Part shown: one piece after another, positions 25,478-33,407 of the stretch
Layout of the letters: each line of letters opens with the position of its first letter
Numbering within the stretch: position 1 is the first letter of the stretch
From: Erythrobacter sp.
GTDB taxonomy: Bacteria; Pseudomonadota; Alphaproteobacteria; Sphingomonadales; Sphingomonadaceae
Assembly: GCA_002695185.1 (NCBI GenBank)
Contig: NZOF01000163.1
Span: 97,353 to 136,485 of the forward strand
Length of the DNA stretch: 39,133 nt
Reading direction: 5' to 3'
The notes under the pieces: model-generated
Told to the model about the DNA's origin: nothing
Database searches by the model: none
What the model saw: only the letters and a program-made list of their open reading frames with translations
Position numbers and translations under genes: made by a program

Positions 25478-25771
25478 ATGATCGAGGGGCAATTCACCAA
25501 GAAGAGCGAGGAGTCGGCCGGCAACAGGGACGTCCTCCACAAATTCCGCTGGACTGAACTAGTCGCGAAATTGTCTGCGACTCGCGAGCTACGCGAGGAA
25601 CTGGCGAAAAAGGAGCATGCCGGCTTTCAGGCGTTCGGCGAGGCGCGGCGCGAAACTGAAATAGAAAGTAAACGGGCCGTTAACCACAATGGTTTAGCGC
25701 ATGGAAAATCCGAACCGCTAGGTAGGGGCTCCGCCGCAAATGGTGCGGTGCATGGCGACCGAGAGAAATAG
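25478..25771 (+). CDS. Unknown 97-residue protein upstream of sciP
   Basis: A 97-residue hydrophilic protein. The middle (about 20-50) is predicted helical and charged (FRWTELVAKLSATRELREEL), and the tail is low-complexity with glycine, asparagine and histidine. No signal peptide or membrane segment is visible. The stop TAG is directly followed by the sciP ATG (TAGATG), which suggests co-translation. No family is recognised. The upstream gap holds a GATTC site and a GATGAT/ATCATC hairpin. Because the frame is short and the coding signal modest, a non-coding leader for sciP is the alternative. Confidence 0.55.
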   Translation: MIEGQFTKKSEESAGNRDVLHKFRWTELVAKLSATRELREELAKKEHAGFQAFGEARRETEIESKRAVNHNGLAHGKSEPLGRGSAANGAVHGDREK

Positions 25772-26071
25772 ATGATCGAAAATCAGGACATCCGCCCTGC
25801 ACAGGTGATCGGCCCGTTAGGGGAGCCGCTGACCTTAGAGGATTTGCCGTCGCCTTCGACGAAGCGCTGGGTTGTGCGCCGCAAAGCGGAAGTCGTAGCT
25901 GCCGTAAATGGTGGACTGCTGACGATTGACGAAGTGCTTGAGCGGTATGGTCTGACGCTGGAAGAATTTGCCTCGTGGCAGCGCGCGGTAGACCGGTCCG
26001 GGATGCAGGGTCTGCGTGTGACCCGCATCCAGCATTATCGCGATCTCTACGAACGCCAGTTCAAGTATTGA
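25772..26071 (+). CDS. sciP: CtrA inhibitor SciP (DUF1153)
   Basis: A 99-residue DNA-binding protein. In Caulobacter, SciP appears in G1, binds DNA and CtrA, and stops CtrA from activating its promoters. The family core is unmistakable: VIGPLGEPLTLEDLP (12-26), KRWVVRRKAEVVAAVNGGLL (31-50) and the helix-turn-helix segment ERYGLTLEEFASWQRAVDR (57-75). The start is ATG 25772, immediately after the upstream stop. With trcR in the same window, two alphaproteobacterial cell-cycle regulators occur within 22 kb. GANTC sites and a TTAACCA motif lie upstream (see findings). Confidence 0.93.
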   Translation: MIENQDIRPAQVIGPLGEPLTLEDLPSPSTKRWVVRRKAEVVAAVNGGLLTIDEVLERYGLTLEEFASWQRAVDRSGMQGLRVTRIQHYRDLYERQFKY

Positions 26072-26147
26072 TGGTCCTCTCCCGCCAAGTCGCGGGAACA
26101 AAAACTCTGTAAATCCGCTCCAATCGTGTCCCCCATGCAGAAAAAGG

Positions 26148-26172
26148 GGAACCGCCGACATTGCCACCCGTT
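26148..26172 (+). promoter_or_regulatory. EcfG-type (general stress sigma factor) promoter for the GlsB-like gene
   Basis: GGAAC (26148-26152), a 16-nt spacer and CGTT (26169-26172) fit the alphaproteobacterial EcfG consensus exactly. Transcription would start near 26180, about 35 nt before the ATG at 26215. A second, poorer pair, GGAAC-N16-CGCT, lies at 26095-26119. Confidence 0.75.
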
Positions 26173-26214
26173 CGGCTGGCATCGGGTCGGATGGGAAGTA
26201 AAGGAGGATTTGCA

Positions 26215-26481
26215 ATGGGTTGGATTATCGCAATTATCGTCGGGGGTATCGCCGGCTGGCTCGCGAGCATGGTTATGGCACGTGATGCCTCAATGGGCAT
26301 TTTCTGGAATATCATCGTCGGCATCATCGGCGCACTGATCGGTAACTTCCTCGCCGGAGCTCTCTTCGGTATCGAAGGTACTATTCAGACGTTCAATCTT
26401 ACCGGTTTCATCATCGCCATCGTCGGTGCCATCGTTCTGCTTGGCATCGCCAACCTCATTCAGCGTGGCCGCGTTCGCTAA
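26215..26481 (+). CDS. GlsB/YeaQ/YmgE-family stress membrane protein
   Basis: An 88-residue inner-membrane protein with three hydrophobic spans (about 2-20, 28-49, 62-80) and the family pattern GWIIAIIVGGIAGWLAS near the start and IVGIIGALIGNFLAG in the middle. It is often called transglycosylase-associated, but no enzyme activity is established. The ATG at 26215 has a near-perfect AAGGAGG eight bases upstream; the longer open frame from 26161 overlaps the promoter. The EcfG promoter makes general-stress induction likely. A clear terminator follows. Confidence 0.9.
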   Translation: MGWIIAIIVGGIAGWLASMVMARDASMGIFWNIIVGIIGALIGNFLAGALFGIEGTIQTFNLTGFIIAIVGAIVLLGIANLIQRGRVR

Positions 26482-26504
26482 CAGCTGAAAGAATTTCTAA
26501 TTCG

Positions 26505-26539
26505 AAGGGGCGGTTCAGCATTGCTGAGCCGCCCTTTTT
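26505..26539 (+). terminator. Rho-independent terminator after the GlsB-like gene
   Basis: AAGGGGCGGTTCAGC (26505-26519) pairs with GCTGAGCCGCCCTT (26523-26536) with one bulged G and one G-U pair, followed by T at 26535-26539. The loop is three bases. Confidence 0.85.
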
Positions 26540-26633
26540 ACGCCCTTCGAGCACTCAAGACATTCGTCTGTTTCGCTCGTGCCCCTGTCGAGTGTAAGAT
26601 TGCTCCAACTTGGCCGAGTCCCTACGAGAAATT

Positions 26634-26654
26634 TCACAGCCTTGCGCTCTGTGA
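26634..26654. promoter_or_regulatory. Inverted repeat in the RND efflux promoter region
   Basis: TCACAG (26634-26639) and CTGTGA (26649-26654) are perfect inverted copies nine bases apart, about 55 nt before the adaptor start. It could be a repressor operator; no regulator gene is adjacent. Confidence 0.3.
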
Positions 26655-26708
26655 TTTAGCAGAGTAATACACCAATCGATATGGGCTGCTGCCAGACGGG
26701 GCTATTTG

Positions 26709-27905
26709 ATGACGTACGAAACGGAAATCCGCGCTGAAGATGAAGGTGTCTTGTCGCCCGAACGGGTGGAGGCTGACAACGAGCTTGCGGACCAAAGAAG
26801 CAGCAGGCGCCGCAAACTGGCCATTGCTGCCGTCGTCCTTGTCGCGGTGCTCGCTTTGGGCTGGTATTTCTTGGCCGGCGACGAGGAAGCAGCGCCCTCA
26901 GCCCCGCAACTACCAGCTGTGACCGTGGTGGCACCCGGCCGGACCACCGTCGAAGGAGAAATCTCCTCGACCGGAACGATTGCCGCCCGCCGTACCCTGC
27001 CAGTCGGCGTCGTCGGAGAGGGTGGGCGTGTCGTATCGGTGCCCGTGGATGCCGGTAGCTGGGTCCGTCAGGGGCAAGTCCTCGCAGTGATCGATCGTTC
27101 GGTTCAAAATCAGCAGGCCCAGAGCGCCGCTGCACAGGTCCAGGTCGCTCAAGCCGACGCCAATCTCGCCCAGTCCAATCTCGACCGCGCACTTCAACTT
27201 GTCGAGCGCGGCTTCGTTTCCCAAGCCGATGTCGACAGGCTGACGGCGACGCGCGACGCGGCGGTTGCCCGCGTAAGGGTTGCCAAAGCACAGGCCGGCG
27301 AATTGCAGGCGCGCAACGCCCGCCTCAATATCGTTGCTCCTGCGGCCGGCCTGGTGCTCGAGCGTAACGTAGAACCCGGACAGACGGTCGGTGCCGGCTC
27401 ACAGGCACTCTTCACCATCGCCCAGGGCGGCGAGATGGAGATGCTCGCACAACTTGGTGAGACCGAGCTTGCGAGCGTTCGTGCCGGGGCCACCGCCGAG
27501 GTCTTCCCGGTCGGTACGGAGAAGGGGTTTACCGGACAGATCTGGCAGATCGCCCCGACGATCGACGACACCACCCGGCAGGGTACGGCCCGCATCGCTC
27601 TATCCTACAGCCCGGAACTGAAGCCCGGTGGCTTTGCCAGCGCTACCATCAATTCCGGCACCGTCGTCGCCCCGGTCCTGCCTGAAAGCGCGTTGCTGGA
27701 CGATGATGGTCAGACCTATGTCTACATCATCGACAGCGAGAACAAGGTCGCTCGACGGAACGTGGAGACGGGCATCATTACCGATGGCGGCCTGACCGTG
27801 ACCGATGGCCTTTCGGGCAACGAGCGGGTCGTTCTTCGTGCAGGTGGTTTCCTGCGTGAGGGTCAGGAAGTCAAACCGAAGCTGCAACGCGGGACGGGCA
27901 ATTAA
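26709..27905 (+). CDS. RND efflux periplasmic adaptor subunit (membrane fusion protein)
   Basis: A 398-residue membrane fusion protein linking an inner-membrane RND pump to an outer-membrane channel. A cytoplasmic lead (1-35) and one anchor (about 36-57) are followed by a barrel-sandwich half (about 100-125, VVSVPVDAGSWVRQGQVLAVID), a coiled coil (about 130-200) and the second half (NIVAPAAGLVLERNVEPGQTV), then the beta-barrel and membrane-proximal domains. The uncleaved anchor distinguishes it from lipidated AcrA. A TTG at 26706 precedes the ATG by one codon; I chose the ATG. It ends three bases before the pump gene. Confidence 0.9.
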   Translation: MTYETEIRAEDEGVLSPERVEADNELADQRSSRRRKLAIAAVVLVAVLALGWYFLAGDEEAAPSAPQLPAVTVVAPGRTTVEGEISSTGTIAARRTLPVGVVGEGGRVVSVPVDAGSWVRQGQVLAVIDRSVQNQQAQSAAAQVQVAQADANLAQSNLDRALQLVERGFVSQADVDRLTATRDAAVARVRVAKAQAGELQARNARLNIVAPAAGLVLERNVEPGQTVGAGSQALFTIAQGGEMEMLAQLGETELASVRAGATAEVFPVGTEKGFTGQIWQIAPTIDDTTRQGTARIALSYSPELKPGGFASATINSGTVVAPVLPESALLDDDGQTYVYIIDSENKVARRNVETGIITDGGLTVTDGLSGNERVVLRAGGFLREGQEVKPKLQRGTGN

Positions 27906-27908
27906 ACC

Positions 27909-30900
27909 ATGAACCTGCGCAATCTATCCGCCTGGTCGATCCGCAATCCGGTGGTGCCCCTGGTGCTGTTCGCGGCACTGACCTTGGCCGGCATCGTCGC
28001 CTTCAACCGGATGCAGGTGCAGAACGATCCGGATATCGAATTCCCGGCAGTGATCGTCTCGATCTCTCAGCCCGGTGCAGCACCGACGGAAATCGATACG
28101 CAGATTACCGAGAAGGTCGAATCCGCGATTGCGTCGCTCGAGGGGCTCGAATCCATTCGCAGTACGGTGAGGGAAGGTAATTCAAATACCTTCATCTCCT
28201 TCGAACTCGGTTATGACGTCAATGATCTCGTCAACGAGGTGAAGGCCAATATCGATCAGATCCGCGGAGATCTGCCGGAAGGCATCATCGAGCCACGGGT
28301 CTACAAGGTCCAGACGAGCAACAACAGCTTCGCTAATTACGCTGTCCTTTCGCAAGACATGACGATGGAGCAGCTGAGCTGGTTCGTCGACGATACGGTT
28401 TCCAAGCGCCTCTTGGCCGTGCCGGGCATGGCCAGCGCTTCGCGTAGCGGCGGGGTCAATCGCGAAATACGCGTCATTCTTGATCCGGCAAGAATGCAGT
28501 CACTTGGCGTGACCGCATCGCAGGTCAATTCCGTCCTGCGGCAGAACAACCTCAACGCAGGGGGGGGACAGGCAGAAATCGCCGGAGTTCGCCAGTCGGT
28601 CCGCGTGGTCGGCAATGCCGAGACAGCCTATGAGCTTGGCCAGCGGCGCATTTCGCTGGGCGGGGGCCGGTCTATCAAGCTCGCTGACATAGCCGATGTC
28701 AGCGATGGCGAAAGCGAAATCCGGTCAATCTCGAAGGTCAATGGCCAGCCTGTAGTTACGATCGATCTGTCCCGCGCCAGAGGCGAATCCGACGTGTCGG
28801 TCTATGACGATGCGCAGATCGTCATGCAGGAAATCGAGGAGGAATATCCGGGCGTAGAGTTCGTAGAGCTATTCAACATCGTCCAATATACCAAGGCGCA
28901 GTACGAAAGCTCGATCGCGGCGCTTGTCGAGGGGGCCATCCTTGCCGTCGTCGTGGTGTTCTTCTTTCTGCGCGATTGGCGGGCCACCTTTATCTCGGCC
29001 ATCGCCATTCCGCTCTCCGCGATCCCTACATTCTTCTTCCTCGAATACATGGGATACACGCTCAACCAGATGAGCCTGTTGGCATTGGGGCTGGTGGCCG
29101 GGGTGCTCGTCGACGACGCGATCGTCGAGATCGAGAACATCGTCCGGCACATGCGGATGGGCAAGAACGCGTTTCAGGCGTCCATCGATGCAGCCGATGA
29201 AATCGGCCTCGCAGTTGCCGCGACCTCTTTCTCGATTGTGGCGGTCTTTCTTCCAGTCGCGCTGCTTCCCGGCGTTGCCGGACAGTTCTTCGAGAACTTC
29301 GGCGTCACGGTCGTCGTGTCGGTGCTGATGAGCCTTGCCGTCGCCCGAATGATCACGCCATTGATGGCGGCCTATTTCCTCAAGCCACATGGCCATGCCG
29401 AACATGCAAACGGGCCGTGGATCCAGCGCTATGCGCGGGTTCTCGAATGGACGCTCGATCGGTCACGGGCGCGCGAGATCAAAGATGCCCGGATCGAACG
29501 CCGTGGCAAGATCGGCTTTTTCGGCAAGCTCTTCGCGCATTTGCGCGGCGATCACCGTGCGTGGGTCATGGGCATCGGCTTGCTGTCGTTCTTCCTGACC
29601 ATTTTCATGTTCGTCAGCACGCCCATGCAGTTCTTTCCGGATTCCGATCTGGATTTCGGTCAGGTCGATCTGGAAATGGTCCCGGGCACCACACTGGAAC
29701 AGACAGAGGCGCGGGCCGAACAGGCTCTGGCCATTATCGAAGACCAGCCCGAAGTGGACAAGGTCCTCATGACGGTCTCCGAAGGCAGCGCCAGGTTCTT
29801 CGTCACCTATCTACCGGAGCGTGAGCGCTCGAGTCAGGAGATCGAGCGCGACGTGTCCGTCCTGTTCAACCAGGTTGCCGATGCGCGGATCAATTTCCGC
29901 GATCAGCAGGGCGGCGGCGGAGGCGGATCTGGCCGCGCTATCAATGTGATGCTTTCGGGCAGCAACCCGGAGCTTCTTGAACGCACGGCCGAAACTCTGG
30001 TCGAACAGATGGGCGATCTCTCCGAAATTCAGGGGCCGAGAGTAGAGGCTGACTTGCAGCGCCCCGAACTGATCATCGAACCACGTTCTGATTTGGCGGC
30101 ATCGCTTGGCGTTACGACAGCCTCGCTCAGCCAGGCGATCCGCATCGCGACGATTGGCGAAATCGATCAGAATGCCGCGCGCTTCTCGCTGTCGGATCGA
30201 CAGATCCCGATCCGGGTCATGCTCCCGGAAAACTCGCGCGATCGGATATCGACCATTCGCAACCTGCCGGTCCCCACGGCAAGTGGCGGTTCGGTCCCGC
30301 TCGAGCGTATCGCCAATATTCGCTTCGGTGCCGGCCCGACGACCATCCAGCGCGAAGATCGCAAGCGCCGTGTCTATGTCAGCGCGGACCTCGCGCCAGG
30401 CGCCGAAGAAGGTGTAGCCAAGAAGAAGATCAACGAACTGCCGCTCATGCAGGACCTGCCGATCGGTGTTTCGAACGCACCGAGCGGGCAGGACCGCTGG
30501 CTGATGGAATTCGTTACGAACTTCCAGATCGCGCTGGCGTCGGGCATCCTGCTGGTCTTCGCGGTCCTCGTGCTGCTCTATCGGCGACTGATGTCACCGC
30601 TTGTAAACATGGGTTCGCTGCTCCTGGCTCCGCTGGGGGGGATCATCGCGATAAAGCTGACCGGGCTCGCCCTTTCGCTGCCAGTTTTCATTGGTGTCCT
30701 CCTGTTGTTCGGCATCGTTGCAAAGAACTCGATCCTGCTGGTCGATTTCGCGATCGAGGCCATGGAGCATGGCCAGCGCAAATATGATGCAATCGTGGAG
30801 GCTGGGCAGAAGCGTGCGCAGCCGATCGTCATGACGACGGTCGCGATGACGGCGGGCATGATCCCCACTGCGCTCTCGCTTTCAGCGGACGGCGCGTGGC

Positions 30901-31106
30901 GTCAGCCCATGGGTGTGGCGGTGATCGGGGGCCTCATCCTGTCGACCTTCCTGACCTTGCTGATCGTGCCAGCGGGCTTCAGTCTGGCCGACGGAATCGA
31001 GAAGCGGCTCGGGCCGGCACTGCGCAACCGGTTCCTCTCCTACCGCCCGGGAATGGACACGGGGGAGATCCGCGGACGCAAATCCGGGATCGAACCGGCG
31101 GAATAA
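27909..31106 (+). CDS. RND family efflux permease (AcrB/HAE1-like)
   Basis: A 1065-residue inner-membrane proton-driven multidrug or hydrophobe exporter. It has a first transmembrane helix (about 12-32), two large periplasmic porter loops, and the two clusters of helices. The proton-relay aspartates are present as D402-D403 in VLVDDAIVEIEN, and the TM10 lysine occurs in FGIVAKNSILLVDF. HAE1-like pumps carry drugs; heavy-metal pumps carry other signatures in TM4, which are absent. No TolC-type channel gene follows, so it probably borrows one from elsewhere. DUF445 gene starts 14 nt after its stop. Confidence 0.93.
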   Translation: MNLRNLSAWSIRNPVVPLVLFAALTLAGIVAFNRMQVQNDPDIEFPAVIVSISQPGAAPTEIDTQITEKVESAIASLEGLESIRSTVREGNSNTFISFELGYDVNDLVNEVKANIDQIRGDLPEGIIEPRVYKVQTSNNSFANYAVLSQDMTMEQLSWFVDDTVSKRLLAVPGMASASRSGGVNREIRVILDPARMQSLGVTASQVNSVLRQNNLNAGGGQAEIAGVRQSVRVVGNAETAYELGQRRISLGGGRSIKLADIADVSDGESEIRSISKVNGQPVVTIDLSRARGESDVSVYDDAQIVMQEIEEEYPGVEFVELFNIVQYTKAQYESSIAALVEGAILAVVVVFFFLRDWRATFISAIAIPLSAIPTFFFLEYMGYTLNQMSLLALGLVAGVLVDDAIVEIENIVRHMRMGKNAFQASIDAADEIGLAVAATSFSIVAVFLPVALLPGVAGQFFENFGVTVVVSVLMSLAVARMITPLMAAYFLKPHGHAEHANGPWIQRYARVLEWTLDRSRAREIKDARIERRGKIGFFGKLFAHLRGDHRAWVMGIGLLSFFLTIFMFVSTPMQFFPDSDLDFGQVDLEMVPGTTLEQTEARAEQALAIIEDQPEVDKVLMTVSEGSARFFVTYLPERERSSQEIERDVSVLFNQVADARINFRDQQGGGGGGSGRAINVMLSGSNPELLERTAETLVEQMGDLSEIQGPRVEADLQRPELIIEPRSDLAASLGVTTASLSQAIRIATIGEIDQNAARFSLSDRQIPIRVMLPENSRDRISTIRNLPVPTASGGSVPLERIANIRFGAGPTTIQREDRKRRVYVSADLAPGAEEGVAKKKINELPLMQDLPIGVSNAPSGQDRWLMEFVTNFQIALASGILLVFAVLVLLYRRLMSPLVNMGSLLLAPLGGIIAIKLTGLALSLPVFIGVLLLFGIVAKNSILLVDFAIEAMEHGQRKYDAIVEAGQKRAQPIVMTTVAMTAGMIPTALSLSADGAWRQPMGVAVIGGLILSTFLTLLIVPAGFSLADGIEKRLGPALRNRFLSYRPGMDTGEIRGRKSGIEPAE

Positions 31107-31120
31107 GCGTCGCCTGATAT

Positions 31121-32404
31121 ATGGCGGGCAATTCCTCGATATCGATCACGCGGGTGGGCAGTGCACCTATCCCGGCTGATCGCGCCCGCGTGATGCGCCG
31201 CACCGCCACCGGCATGCTGGTGCTGATGGCGGCGATCTTCATCGCTTCCGGTCGCTGGCTCGATGTCCATCCTGCCTGGGGCTATGTCCATGCATTTGCC
31301 GAGGCGGCGATGGTCGGAGGCCTGGCCGACTGGTTTGCAGTAACGGCCCTGTTCCGCCGACCGCTGGGCCTGCCAATTCCGCACACTGCCATCATTCCGG
31401 AGAATAAGGACCGGATCGCGGACACCATGGCCGGTTTCCTGCGCGAGAACTTCCTGACCGCGCAGGTGGTGGCGCGGCGCATGGGGGCGATGAACCTTGC
31501 GGGCGCTGTCGGCAGTTATCTGGCGGATCCTGCAGCATCGCGCGATTCGCGCGTGCGCGCTGGAGCTGGTGAACTGATGGTCGAGGTCCTTGAATCGCTC
31601 GATCCCGATCGGCTCGGTACGCAGGTCCGTGCCGGCCTTGCGGCGCAGCTGGAAAGGTTGGAAATCGCGCCGCTGCTGGGTTCGATGCTCGACGCGATGA
31701 TCGAGAAGGGGCGTCACAAGGAGCTGATCGACAAGATCATCCGCTGGGCAGGGCTGGTGCTCGAAGACAACGAACAGATGGTGCGCGACATGGTGCATAA
31801 CCGCGCCAATGCGGTACTGCGGTTCACCGGCCTCGACGAGCGGCTGGCCAATTCGGTGATCGACGGGCTCTACAAGCTTCTGGCCGAAGTCCTGATCGAT
31901 CCCGAGCATCCGCTGCGCAACAAGATCGAGGAAGGTCTGCAGGACTTCGCCCGCGATCTGCGCGAAGATCCGGAAATGCAGGCGCGGGTCGAACGGGTGA
32001 AAATCGAATTGCTGAATAACCCGGCGGTCGGCGACTGGTGGCAATCGGTTTGGGAGCGGCTGCGCGCGCGCCTGATCGCCAGCATCAGGGACAGCAGCGG
32101 ATCGGGTAGCGGCTATCTTGCCGAAACCATTGCGGAGCTGGGCAGTGCATTACGTGACGATCCCCGTCTCCAGCGCCAGATCAATCGGTTCGCCCGTCGT
32201 ACCGCTGTCGGCGTATCAACGCGCTACGGCGACCAGATAGTCCAACTGGTGAGCGAAACCGTGCGCCGTTGGGATGCGACGACGCTGACCTCGCGCGTCG
32301 AAAGCGCGGTGGGCCGCGATCTCCAGTTCATTCGTATTAATGGAACGCTGGTCGGCGGGTTGGTCGGGCTGACGCTCCATGCTCTTTCGAGCGCTCTAGG
32401 CTGA
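31121..32404 (+). CDS. DUF445-family membrane protein
   Basis: A 427-residue protein with one hydrophobic helix near the N-terminus (about 29-45), the family block AEAAMVGGLADWFAVTALFR (60-79) and LGLPIPHTAIIP (82-93), a long helical charged middle, and a final hydrophobic segment (about 408-426). DUF445 proteins are conserved in bacteria, and their function is not established. It starts 14 nt after the RND pump and is likely on the same transcript, though the link may be incidental. Convergent with the TonB-C-domain protein gene, which ends 21 nt away. Confidence 0.85.
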   Translation: MAGNSSISITRVGSAPIPADRARVMRRTATGMLVLMAAIFIASGRWLDVHPAWGYVHAFAEAAMVGGLADWFAVTALFRRPLGLPIPHTAIIPENKDRIADTMAGFLRENFLTAQVVARRMGAMNLAGAVGSYLADPAASRDSRVRAGAGELMVEVLESLDPDRLGTQVRAGLAAQLERLEIAPLLGSMLDAMIEKGRHKELIDKIIRWAGLVLEDNEQMVRDMVHNRANAVLRFTGLDERLANSVIDGLYKLLAEVLIDPEHPLRNKIEEGLQDFARDLREDPEMQARVERVKIELLNNPAVGDWWQSVWERLRARLIASIRDSSGSGSGYLAETIAELGSALRDDPRLQRQINRFARRTAVGVSTRYGDQIVQLVSETVRRWDATTLTSRVESAVGRDLQFIRINGTLVGGLVGLTLHALSSALG

Positions 32405-32425
32405 ACCCGGGCAAGGAGCCGGCCC

Positions 32426-33346
32426 TTACTCGGGCATCACATACCTGATCCGGACGGTGTAATAAGAGTCTACCGGATTGCCATTCGCGGTCAGCGCCGG
32501 TTCGAACTCACCGATCCTTTCAAAGGCGGTGCAGGGATGGCGCTCCATGTCGAAGTCGGGGGCGAGGGTCTGGTTGAGCAGCGTGCATGATTTGATCAGC
32601 CCATCCGACCCGACCGTAAGCCGGAGGTGGAAGTCGGCCTGCGCGCCTTTTCTCAGCGCATCATGCGGATAATAGTCCACGATCCTCCTCGTGACCCGAT
32701 TGAGATTGTTCACTGTCGGCGGCGACTGGACGGTTCTCTGTTCCTCCACATCGAAGCTCCAGTGTTCGACCAAATTCGCCATGCAATTGTTCATGGCGGC
32801 CATGACACTCTTCATTTCGCCGAGTTCGAGGACCACAGTCGGCTTGCCGCGCTGGCTCAGCGACAGGCTTTCGATATTGGCACCCGCTTCGGCATCCATA
32901 CTTGGCAGCCCGCGCGGGTCGGCGATGTAATCGCGTTCGGACTCGTCTTCGTCATTCGTATCCGAGAGGGTCAGGCTGGATATTTGCGTGATCGCATTGC
33001 CCCAGTCTCCGAGCGTCGACTCCTGAAACCGGAATTCGCCTTCGGCGCCATCGGGAGCGAAGCGGAATTCGGTATCGCGCCATGATTTGTATTTTTCGAG
33101 AGGCTGACCGGCGACTGTCCAGTTCGCCAGGACAGAGGGATCCCACTGTTCGAGGTAGAAAAGGGTTTGTTGATCGTCCTCCCCGAACACACGGGCGATG
33201 CGGCATTTGTTCTCACCCATGTCGAGTACCCAAGCGCTGTTCGGCTTGAGTACCAGCATTTCATCCTCCGCTGCAAAAGCAGGTCGGGTGGCAGACCCTG
33301 CGACCGCAAGCGAAGTCATCGCGTATATCAGTTTTGAAATGCGCAT
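32426..33346 (-). CDS. Secreted protein with TonB-type C-terminal domain
   Basis: A 306-residue protein. A signal peptide (about 1-26, MRISKLIYAM to AFA) is followed by an N-terminal domain beginning LVLKPNSAWVLDMGENKCRI and a C-terminal TonB_C-like domain (about 218-305) with YYPHDALRKGAQADFHLRL, split here from VGSDGLIKSCTLL. There is no uncleaved N-terminal anchor and no proline-rich spacer, so it is unlikely to span the periplasm as a true TonB. Sphingomonads have many such proteins, annotated as energy transducer TonB. The ATG at 33346 has AAGGGGG six bases upstream, and those bases are also the last arm of the etfA terminator. Confidence 0.75.
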   Translation of the reverse strand: MRISKLIYAMTSLAVAGSATRPAFAAEDEMLVLKPNSAWVLDMGENKCRIARVFGEDDQQTLFYLEQWDPSVLANWTVAGQPLEKYKSWRDTEFRFAPDGAEGEFRFQESTLGDWGNAITQISSLTLSDTNDEDESERDYIADPRGLPSMDAEAGANIESLSLSQRGKPTVVLELGEMKSVMAAMNNCMANLVEHWSFDVEEQRTVQSPPTVNNLNRVTRRIVDYYPHDALRKGAQADFHLRLTVGSDGLIKSCTLLNQTLAPDFDMERHPCTAFERIGEFEPALTANGNPVDSYYTVRIRYVMPE

Positions 33347-33347
33347 G

Positions 33348-33384
33348 AAAAACCCCCTTCGCAGCAAGCATGCCGCGAAGGGGG
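33348..33384 (-). terminator. Terminator of etfA that contains the ribosome binding site of the next gene
   Basis: On the minus strand CCCCCTTCGC (33384-33375) pairs with GCGAAGGGGG (33362-33353) in a perfect 10-bp stem with a 12-nt loop, followed by five Ts (33352-33348). The ATG of the secreted TonB-C protein follows one base later, at 33346. Confidence 0.85.
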
Positions 33385-33407
33385 TGCGTGTTCAATTGGT
33401 TTTGGTC

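Noticed and set aside
26072..26094. CCCGC/GCGGG hairpin after sciP as a terminator
   Set aside because: Short stem followed by an A-rich run, not a T-tract, on the plus strand.
31040..32044. 334-codon minus-strand frame over the RND/DUF445 genes
   Set aside because: Antisense shadow of well-supported coding sequence, with arginine- and histidine-rich low-complexity content.
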